DNA of 11,007 bases, from contig JAFDHS010000016.1 in assembly GCA_019308655.1 (NCBI GenBank), forward strand, positions 1 through 11,007, written 5' to 3'. Of the stretch, positions 7,093 through 11,007 are shown piece by piece (position 1 is the first letter of the stretch; every line of letters starts with the position of its first letter). Below the pieces are notes generated by a model that saw nothing but the letters and a program-made list of their open reading frames with translations, was not told where the DNA came from and ran no database searches. Source of the stretch: Deltaproteobacteria bacterium. Lineage in GTDB: Bacteria; Desulfobacterota; Desulfobacteria; Desulfobacterales; JAFDHS01. The position numbers and the translations under genes are program-made.

Positions 7093-7140
7093 CCGATTCA
7101 TCCCCCACCGAATCAAAGATTCGGAAGGGGACTTCTCGGC
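7092..7140 (+). ncRNA. Structured leader element, copy 1 (hairpin within hairpin)
   Basis: The outer stem is GCCGA (7092-7096) with TCGGC (7136-7140). After an asymmetric internal loop, CCCC (7103-7106) pairs with GGGG (7127-7130). The inner stem CCGAATC (7108-7114) pairs with GATTCGG (7118-7124) around an AAA loop. The same layout recurs at 10115-10164 with different but still paired stem bases. It ends 12 bases before the AAGGAGGG (7152-7159) of the cold-shock gene, so it is probably a cis-acting leader element. It could instead be one copy of an extragenic palindromic repeat. Confidence 0.55.
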
Positions 7141-7166
7141 ACAGGAGTTAAAAGGAGGGTGTCACT

Positions 7167-7367
7167 ATGGCTGAGGGAATTGTAAAATGGTTTAATAATA
7201 GCAAAGGTTATGGCTTCATTGAGCAGGAAGATGGTCCGGATGTGTTCGTTCATCATTCAGGAATCAATGCAATGGGTTTTAAATCTCTTAATGAAGGCGA
7301 CCGGGTTACCTTTGAAATAGAGCAAGGGCAAAAAGGTCCTGCTGCTGTAAATGTAACGGTAGTTTAA
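7167..7367 (+). CDS. Cold-shock domain protein (CspA family), first copy
   Basis: This 66-residue single-domain RNA/ssDNA-binding protein is the usual size of the CspA family. It consists of one OB fold with RNP1 KGYGFI (residues 13-18) and RNP2 VFVHHS (about 26-31), preceded by GIVKWFNNSKG. Such proteins melt RNA structure and can act as transcription antiterminators. The start is secure: AAGGAGGG at 7152-7159 lies seven bases before ATG. The gene has its own long leader with two hairpin elements and ends in the terminator at 7388-7422. It is therefore monocistronic and likely controlled at the RNA level. It is about two-thirds identical by eye to the second copy at 10388-10588. Confidence 0.95.
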   Translation: MAEGIVKWFNNSKGYGFIEQEDGPDVFVHHSGINAMGFKSLNEGDRVTFEIEQGQKGPAAVNVTVV

Positions 7368-7387
7368 CTCGCTATTCCAGAGATAAG

Positions 7388-7432
7388 AAAGGCATTTCAT
7401 CGAATAATGATGGAGTGCCTTTATTGATTTTT
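7388..7432 (+). terminator. Terminator after the first cold-shock gene
   Basis: AAAGGCA (7388-7394) pairs with TGCCTTT (7416-7422), and an inner CATC/GATG pair reduces the loop. A loose T-rich stretch follows (TTATTGATTTTT). It separates the cold-shock gene from the next promoter at 7430. Confidence 0.7.
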
Positions 7433-7457
7433 ACAAATAATTTGATATAGTTATATA
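7430..7457 (+). promoter_or_regulatory. Sigma70-type promoter for the 6S-like RNA
   Basis: TTTACA (7430-7435) and TATATA (7452-7457) are 16 bases apart; reading the -10 two bases later gives an 18-base spacer. Transcription would start around 7460-7466, exactly where the 5' arm of the closing stem of the RNA begins. It lies directly behind a terminator, so it starts an independent unit. Confidence 0.6.
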
Positions 7458-7459
7458 TA

Positions 7460-7616
7460 CAGTGTACCGAGGGGCATCCGGGAACACTTTAAAAGTAAGC
7501 CTGCGGAGAGAACCGTAAGACCTGAGTTTCAAGCTCGGGCTATCTCGATAAATCAGGAATCTGAAAGAGCGATCTTTAGAATCCCAACTGCTTTAGCCTT
7601 GGGAGTATGTCAACTG
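7460..7616 (+). ncRNA. Rod-shaped structured RNA, 6S RNA candidate
   Basis: The region has no ORF but folds into one long rod. A closing stem is made by CAGT (7460-7463) with ACTG (7613-7616), GTAC (7464-7467) with GTAT (7605-7608), and CGAGG (7468-7472) with CCTTG (7597-7601). GGGA (7480-7483) then pairs with TCCC (7582-7585). Next comes a large open bubble (7484-7499 against 7558-7581), whose 3' side can form a small hairpin. Above it, CCTGCG-AGA (7500-7509, G7506 bulged) pairs with TCTCG (7543-7547) and CAGG (7554-7557). The apex is CCTGAG (7521-7526) with CTCGGG (7534-7539). Closing stem, central bubble and apical stem is the plan of 6S RNA, which mimics an open promoter and binds sigma70 RNA polymerase. 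Length (about 155 nt) is a little short for 6S. The alternative is a long 5' leader of the kinase gene 18 bases downstream. Confidence 0.45.
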
Positions 7617-7633
7617 CAAATTCAGGATAAAAA

Positions 7634-8260
7634 ATGAATCGTAATAAAGCTGTACTGCTAATTGGCCCGACAGGCGCCGGAAAAACCCCTTTGGGTGATT
7701 TTTGTGAACAAGAGGGACTGTGGGGAACAAAATGTTTTCATTTTGATTTTGGAGAATCCCTGCGCAGGATTTTAAAAACGGGTGTAGCCCCATCGCTTTT
7801 GAATGAAGAAGACATGGGTGTAATTATTCATTCTCTGAAGTCCGGCGTGTTGTTGGAAAACGAGAACTTTCATATTGCTGAAAATATCCTGCTTTCATTT
7901 ATGAAAGACAAAGCCATGAATGACAGGGATGTGTTGTTGCTCAACGGTCTCCCCCGCCATGTAGGCCAGGCTGAGGATGTTGATGAAATTGTTGACGTGA
8001 AAAAAATTCTGTTTCTTGATGCTACGCCTGAGGTCGTTAGTGAAAGAATCCGTCAGAATTCGGGTGGGGACAGATCGGAAAGGGTGGATGATTCTGCCGA
8101 GGCTGTTGCAAAGAAATTAATGCTGTTTCATGAAAGGACGGTTCCACTGCTCAACCATTATCGTACGAAAAAGGTAGAAGTAGAGAAAGTCAATATTACG
8201 GTAGATACGACACCGGTAAAAATTCATCAGACATTGATTGCCTCTTCTTTTTCTGCCTGA
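7634..8260 (+). CDS. Adenylate-kinase-like nucleoside monophosphate kinase
   Basis: This 208-residue P-loop kinase transfers phosphate from ATP to a nucleotide or similar small acceptor in the cytosol. Walker A is GPTGAGKT (11-18). LLLNGLPRHVGQAEDV (101-116) matches the LxGFPRxxxQA segment of adenylate kinase, with R108. SERVDDSAEAVAKKL (148-162) and FHERTVPLLNHY (165-176) match its RxDD and arginine-helix motifs. The LID is short. AMP as substrate is not proven: the acceptor pocket (FDFGESLRRIL) differs from housekeeping Adk, so this may be a paralogue with another substrate. AGGA at 7624-7627 supports ATG 7634. The gene sits 18 bases behind the 6S-like RNA and 80 bases ahead of the GTPase gene, so these may form one transcription unit. 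Confidence 0.8.
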   Translation: MNRNKAVLLIGPTGAGKTPLGDFCEQEGLWGTKCFHFDFGESLRRILKTGVAPSLLNEEDMGVIIHSLKSGVLLENENFHIAENILLSFMKDKAMNDRDVLLLNGLPRHVGQAEDVDEIVDVKKILFLDATPEVVSERIRQNSGGDRSERVDDSAEAVAKKLMLFHERTVPLLNHYRTKKVEVEKVNITVDTTPVKIHQTLIASSFSA

Positions 8261-8340
8261 AACGGATCGATCCCTCTATCAAGCACAAGTCTCCTGTGAA
8301 AAAGAATAGGTAGCGTTTATCGAATGGGAAAGGAGTGATT

Positions 8341-9663
8341 ATGCCTGAGAAGGTTATTATCATGGGTGCGGCGGGCCGGGATTTTCACAATTTTAATGTC
8401 TGCTTCAGGGATAATCCCCATTACAATGTCGTTGCCTTTACAGCGGCACAGATTCCTACCATTGAAGACAGGCTATATCCGGCCCAATTGGCGGGAAAGC
8501 TTTATCCTGAAGGCATCCCGATCTATCCGGAAAACCATCTCGCAACTCTTATCCGAGACCACCAGGTGGATCGCGTCGTTTTTTCCTACAGTGACCTCCC
8601 GTATGTTGAACTTATGCATAAGGCATCGGTTGTTATGGCGGAAGGTGCCGATTTCGTTCTTTTCGGAGCGACGGATACCATGCTCCGGTCCCGGAAACCG
8701 GTTGTGGCGGTTTGTGCGGTGCGAACGGGTTGCGGGAAATCACAAACCACCCGAAAGGTTTGTGAAATTCTCCGTCGTCATCATAAAAGGGTGGTGGTTG
8801 TGCGTCATCCCATGCCTTACGGAGACTTGAGAAACCAGGTGGTACAACGTTTTGTTTGCTATGAAGATTTCGAAAAGCACCAGTGTTCCATAGAAGAAAG
8901 GGAGGAATACGAACCCCTGGTGGATGAGGAAATTGTGGTTTACGCAGGGGTCGACTACGGGAAAATTTTAAAAGCAGCGGAACAGGAGGCGGATGTAATT
9001 GTCTGGGATGGCGGGAATAATGACACGCCCTTTTATCACCCGGATATTCATATCGTGCTTTTTGATCCCCACAGACCCGGTCATGAATTGCTCTATTATC
9101 CTGGTGAAATCAACTTGCTTATGGCTGATCTTGCCATCATCAATAAGGTGGATACGGCGACATCGGCTGACGTGGAACAGGTCCGAAAAAATATTGAGCG
9201 GCATGCGCCCAGGGCTGAAATTATGCTGGCCGAATCCCCCGTCTTTGTCAGTGATCCCCAGGCTATTTTGGGGAAACGTGTATTGGTGGTTGAAGATGGT
9301 CCCACTCTGACCCACGGTGAGATGCCCTATGGTGCCGGTGTTATCGCTGCCGAAAAATACGGGGCTGCCGAACTTGTCAATCCGCGTCCTTATGCAGTGG
9401 GGACGATCGAGAAGACCTATCGCCTGTATCCCCACTTAGGTCCGGTTCTGCCCGCCATGGGCTACGGTAAGGTTCAGGTTCACGATCTGGAAGAGACCAT
9501 CAATCGTACCGATTGCGACTTGGTAGTTTTTGCCACCCCCATACGGCTTACACGTATTCTTTCCATTGACAAGCCGACCCTTCGAGTCCGTTATGAGTAT
9601 CGGGATCACGGCCGACCGTTTCTTGAGGACTTGCTCTTGAAACGCTTACAGGCTTGTTGGTGA
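8341..9663 (+). CDS. GTPase related to cyclic 2,3-diphosphoglycerate synthetase (COG2403)
   Basis: This cytosolic protein of 440 residues resembles the COG2403 group, annotated as predicted GTPases or cyclic 2,3-diphosphoglycerate synthetase. An N-terminal Rossmann-like part begins VIIMGAAGRDFHNFN (5-19). The central P-loop RTGCGKS (128-134) is of the SIMIBI/dethiobiotin-synthetase style, followed by a conserved RHPMPYGDLRNQ and DVIVWDGGNNDTPF. NKVD at 268-271 suggests guanine specificity. In methanogens the named enzyme closes 2,3-diphosphoglycerate into its cyclic form using ATP. Bacteria are not known to store this compound, so the real substrate here is open. The start is ATG 8341 with AGGAG at 8331-8335; the GTG at 8335 overlaps that site. 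It follows the adenylate-kinase-like gene and ends in a strong terminator. Confidence 0.82.
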   Translation: MPEKVIIMGAAGRDFHNFNVCFRDNPHYNVVAFTAAQIPTIEDRLYPAQLAGKLYPEGIPIYPENHLATLIRDHQVDRVVFSYSDLPYVELMHKASVVMAEGADFVLFGATDTMLRSRKPVVAVCAVRTGCGKSQTTRKVCEILRRHHKRVVVVRHPMPYGDLRNQVVQRFVCYEDFEKHQCSIEEREEYEPLVDEEIVVYAGVDYGKILKAAEQEADVIVWDGGNNDTPFYHPDIHIVLFDPHRPGHELLYYPGEINLLMADLAIINKVDTATSADVEQVRKNIERHAPRAEIMLAESPVFVSDPQAILGKRVLVVEDGPTLTHGEMPYGAGVIAAEKYGAAELVNPRPYAVGTIEKTYRLYPHLGPVLPAMGYGKVQVHDLEETINRTDCDLVVFATPIRLTRILSIDKPTLRVRYEYRDHGRPFLEDLLLKRLQACW

Positions 9664-9676
9664 GACTATAAAAAAA

Positions 9677-9702
9677 GCGGGGAAAAAGATCCCCGCCTTT
9701 TT
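9677..9702 (+). terminator. Rho-independent terminator after the GTPase gene
   Basis: GCGGGGA (9677-9683) pairs perfectly with TCCCCGC (9690-9696) around a 6-nt loop. An A-run precedes the stem and a five-T run follows (9698-9702). The A-run means it can also act on the minus-strand transcript of the small gene at 9717-9884. Confidence 0.92.
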
Positions 9703-9716
9703 GCAATCTCATCAGG

Positions 9717-9884
9717 TTAGGTAAGTTTTTGAATCGTATCCTTGATGATATCTTCCTCATTATGTAAGCTTTGCTTCATTTCATGTTTTTCAGTTTTCAC
9801 GATTTCCGCTCTCAGGTCGCTGAGATATATCTTAAGTGCATTGCGAACGATGTCTTTTGCTTCTTCTGTCAGCTCAATGTTCAT
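9717..9884 (-). CDS. Small helical hypothetical protein (55 residues)
   Basis: The start is well defined: AGGAGGG stands eight bases before ATG 9884, whereas the longer open frame back to 9980 lacks such a site. The product (MNIELTEEAKDIVRNALKIY...) is acidic and fully helical by eye. It has the pattern of a two-helix hairpin: TEEAKDIVRNALKIYLSDLRAEIVKTE, then EEDIIKDTIQKL. No signal peptide, membrane helix or cysteine is present. I do not recognise a named family; similar tiny proteins of the form 'LSDLRxEIxxT' occur in this kind of organism. It ends against the terminator at 9677-9702, which probably serves both sides. Confidence 0.75.
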   Translation of the reverse strand: MNIELTEEAKDIVRNALKIYLSDLRAEIVKTEKHEMKQSLHNEEDIIKDTIQKLT

Positions 9885-10011
9885 AAGTAGTTCCCTCCTT
9901 TTGATGTTATTTAATTTTTTAGATGTTTTATAACAATTACCAAAGTTCTTTGTGTTTCGTCCATAGAGGAACAGACTCATTTTAATGGGAGAAAACTTCA
10001 GATGAATAGGG

Positions 10012-10060
10012 ATTTTTCCTGTTATTCAGTGTTATTTTATTTGGTAGTTCCAGGAAAAAT
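10012..10060. repeat. 10-bp inverted repeat in the intergenic region
   Basis: ATTTTTCCTG (10012-10021) and CAGGAAAAAT (10051-10060) pair perfectly around a 29-nt loop, followed on the plus strand by a T-rich stretch (ATTTTTTATTTTT). It could be a weak terminator for any plus-strand transcript or a binding-site pair. It lies in the 503-base gap between the small minus gene and the second cold-shock gene, which contains no convincing ORF. Nothing is assigned to 9885-10011 beyond the minus-gene leader. Confidence 0.4.
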
Positions 10061-10114
10061 ATTTTTTATTTTTCACAAAAACTATCTTTTTCTAAACTTA
10101 TTAAGCGAAGGGAG

Positions 10115-10164
10115 GGCAGCATTCCTCCCCGCCTGAATCAAAGATTCAGACGGGGTCTCCTGCC
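10115..10164 (+). ncRNA. Structured element, copy 2 (hairpin within hairpin)
   Basis: Outer stem GGCAG (10115-10119) pairs with CTGCC (10160-10164), then CCCCG (10127-10131) with CGGGG (10151-10155). The inner stem CTGAATC (10133-10139) pairs with GATTCAG (10143-10149) around AAA. This is the layout of 7092-7140, with compensatory changes in both the outer and inner stems. It lies about 220 bases ahead of the second cold-shock start and upstream of the promoter I prefer for that gene. It may therefore belong to a longer transcript, be a separate small RNA, or be an extragenic palindrome. Confidence 0.55.
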
Positions 10165-10230
10165 GCGTTTATGATGAAATTGGGCCTTTATTTCCGCTTT
10201 TTGACTTTTCATTGCACTTTTGGGTTATTT

Positions 10231-10280
10231 CCCTATCAGAATAAGCTTTTCCCCTATCAAAATAAGCCTTTTCCCTTATA
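10231..10280 (+). repeat. 21-bp tandem repeats upstream of the second cold-shock gene
   Basis: CCCTATCARAATAAGC occurs at 10231-10246 and, with its T at 10255, one 21-base period later. A degenerate third unit (CCCTTATAGA) continues from 10273 at the same period. A 21-base period equals two helical turns, so each unit presents the same DNA face. The array runs straight into the predicted -35 box. A 36-codon ORF through it (10171-10281) lacks a ribosome binding site and is not called. Confidence 0.55.
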
Positions 10281-10308
10281 GACAAAACAGTGTTTTGTTT
10301 CATATAGT
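10279..10308 (+). promoter_or_regulatory. Promoter of the second cold-shock gene with operator-like palindrome
   Basis: TAGACA (10279-10284, 5/6 to the -35 consensus) and TATAGT (10303-10308) are 18 bases apart. The spacer is almost filled by a perfect 17-base palindrome, ACAAAACAGTGTTTTGT (10282-10298), positioned where a bound dimer would block polymerase. The leader would be about 75 nt and contains GGATT/AATCC and TCCAT/ATGGA hairpins that share bases. Another -10-like GATAAT lies at 10350-10355 without a good -35. Confidence 0.45.
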
Positions 10309-10387
10309 GAATAAAACGCATGAATAAAGGATTTTAATCCATATACATGGATAATACAAAAATTATTAAATGAATGGGAGGCAGGCC

Positions 10388-10588
10388 TTGAAAAACGGAA
10401 TCGTAAAATGGTTTAGTGATCAAAAGGGGTTTGGGTTTATTGAAAAAGAAGAAGGCGGTGATGTATTTGTTCACCACTCATCTATAAATATGAATGGATT
10501 TAGAACGCTTGCTCAAGGGGATAGAGTGGCCTTTGAGGTTCAGGAAAATGATCGTGGGCCGGCGGCCATGAACGTTAGCAGATTATAA
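10388..10588 (+). CDS. Cold-shock domain protein (CspA family), second copy
   Basis: The product has 66 residues with the full CspA fold: GIVKWFSDQKG, RNP1 KGFGFI and RNP2 VFVHHS, ending RGPAAMNVSRL. Its role would be RNA chaperone or antiterminator. I chose the TTG at 10388 because GGGAGG (10376-10381) lies six bases before it. The product then matches the first copy residue for residue in length. The ATG at 10370 would add six residues that contain the ribosome binding site itself. A TTG start lowers initiation efficiency, so translational control is plausible. The gene has its own regulatory region (tandem repeats, palindrome) unlike that of the first copy, and a terminator at 10684-10716. 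Confidence 0.93.
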   Translation: MKNGIVKWFSDQKGFGFIEKEEGGDVFVHHSSINMNGFRTLAQGDRVAFEVQENDRGPAAMNVSRL

Positions 10589-10607
10589 TTTCAGGGTTTG
10601 TTCGTAA

Positions 10608-10648
10608 TTTCAGCCATACAATAATTGGTAACCCAACAATGGCTGAAA
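10608..10648. repeat. 10-bp inverted repeat behind the second cold-shock gene
   Basis: TTTCAGCCAT (10608-10617) and ATGGCTGAAA (10639-10648) pair perfectly around a 21-nt loop, starting 20 bases after the stop codon. No T-run follows, so it is more likely a 3' stabilising hairpin or a binding-site pair than a terminator. Confidence 0.5.
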
Positions 10649-10683
10649 ATATGATTATCCCTTAATTTTTAAATAAGTATACA

Positions 10684-10716
10684 AGGCAGGGCCTTAACAG
10701 GTTCCTGCCTTTTTTT
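10684..10716 (+). terminator. Rho-independent terminator of the second cold-shock gene
   Basis: AGGCAGG (10684-10690) pairs with CCTGCCT (10704-10710) around a 13-nt loop, running into seven Ts (10710-10716). Classical shape and strength. Confidence 0.88.
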
Positions 10717-10739
10717 GTTTAGGGACTCGGAAAAATAAA

Positions 10740-10748
10740 TGGTATAAT
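10740..10748 (+). promoter_or_regulatory. Extended -10 promoter for the TamB/AsmA-like gene
   Basis: TGGTATAAT combines a perfect TATAAT (10743-10748) with the TGN extension, which can compensate for the missing -35 (only TAGGGA is found at a suitable distance). Transcription would start near 10755, shortly before the ATGs at 10781-10793. Confidence 0.5.
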
Positions 10749-10780
10749 TTGTTTTTTAAATACCTTAATAAAAAGAAAGT

Positions 10781-11007
10781 ATGATGGGGGAAATGATCAA
10801 AAGAATTTTCATTGGTATCGGAATTTTTTTAAGCTTTTTTATTCTTCTGCCTTTCGGCAGTTTTTTTTATCTGAAGACGGATCACGCACAGCAGCTGATT
10901 CAGGCCAAAATCAGTGATAAGATTCCAGGTGAAATCTCATGGGAAAAATTTCGCTTTTCTTTGCTTGACGGTAAATTCGAATTAAAAAATGTACTGATCA
11001 AAGGGCC
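10781..11007 (+). CDS. TamB/AsmA-like membrane-anchored protein, N-terminal part
   Basis: The frame is open to the window edge; 75 residues are visible and the rest lies outside. An N-terminal signal anchor (IFIGIGIFLSFFILLPFGSF, about 9-28) is followed by YLKTDHAQQLIQAKISDKIPGEISWEKFRFSLLDGKFELKNVLIKG. This is the typical opening of AsmA/TamB-type proteins (sequence ending in a repeated 'x-L-x-x-V-x-I-K' beta pattern). Family members are often over 1000 residues and bridge inner and outer membranes, moving phospholipids or aiding outer-membrane protein assembly. The start is uncertain: ATG 10781, 10784 and 10793 are all possible. The GGGGGA before 10793 is too close to be ideal, and 10781 has only a weak AAGAAAG. 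Confidence 0.7.
   Translation, partial: MMGEMIKRIFIGIGIFLSFFILLPFGSFFYLKTDHAQQLIQAKISDKIPGEISWEKFRFSLLDGKFELKNVLIKG

Noticed and set aside
7468..7476. SAH-riboswitch-like CCGAGGGGC start
   Set aside because: The rest of the aptamer consensus is absent and no methionine-cycle gene follows.
7500..7560. Glycine-riboswitch resemblance (GGAGAGA followed by ACCG)
   Set aside because: The remaining conserved core of the glycine aptamer is missing; the stretch fits better as the apical stem of the 6S-like rod.
8264..8273. GGATCGATCC palindrome between the kinase and GTPase genes
   Set aside because: Only 10 bases and without a loop, promoter or repeat context; likely chance.
8366..8830. 154-codon plus-strand ORF inside the COG2403 gene
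   Set aside because: It is a frame-shifted shadow of a well-supported gene, with no family signal and no ribosome binding site.
8968..9435. 155-codon minus-strand ORF opposite the COG2403 gene
   Set aside because: Antisense shadow; low-complexity unlike any family, and the sense strand carries clear motifs such as NKVD.
10171..10281. 36-codon ORF whose 21-bp repeats encode a repeated FPYQNK peptide
   Set aside because: No ribosome binding site, poor composition, and the repeats are better explained as DNA sites next to a promoter.

Overview
The window looks like chromosomal DNA of a Gram-negative bacterium, most likely a sulfate-reducing deltaproteobacterium (Desulfobacterales type). The reasons are moderate-to-low GC, an outer-membrane lifestyle (a bifunctional PBP1B, a lipoprotein and the start of a TamB/AsmA-like protein), a multi-PAS hybrid histidine kinase, two CspA-type proteins with long leaders, and a COG2403-type GTPase. 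This placement is an inference from gene style, because no marker gene is present.

Layout. Positions 1-700 look accessory: the 3' end of an unknown gene, a two-helix membrane protein, a site at 480-557 that folds like an integron attC, and a tiny ORF ending in a strong hairpin. Next come two minus-strand genes: a secreted SYLF/Ysc84 protein (706-1278) and a small basic hypothetical protein (1400-1729). A divergent intergenic region leads into a plus-strand orphan hybrid sensor kinase (2029-3987), which converges on a minus-strand pair. That pair is a class A penicillin-binding protein of the PBP1B type (4449-6782) and an overlapping downstream TPR lipoprotein (4003-4533) that could be its activator.

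A 384-nt gap holds a probable promoter and a long structured leader for a cold-shock protein (7167-7367). This is followed by a terminator, a fresh sigma70-like promoter, and a rod-shaped RNA fold (about 7460-7616) that resembles 6S RNA. Directly behind it are an adenylate-kinase-like P-loop kinase (7634-8260) and a cyclic-2,3-diphosphoglycerate-synthetase-like GTPase (8341-9663), closed by a textbook terminator. A 55-residue minus-strand protein (9717-9884) follows. The next gap carries 21-bp tandem repeats, a palindrome inside a promoter, and a second copy of the structured element found before the first cold-shock gene. A second cold-shock gene (10388-10588) starts with TTG. After another terminator, the window ends in the N-terminus of a TamB/AsmA-like protein.

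The most interesting signals are non-coding. Two copies of a hairpin-in-hairpin element, each upstream of a cold-shock gene, keep their base pairing through compensatory changes. The others are the 6S-like RNA, the attC-like site, and the repeat/palindrome promoter architecture of the second cold-shock gene.
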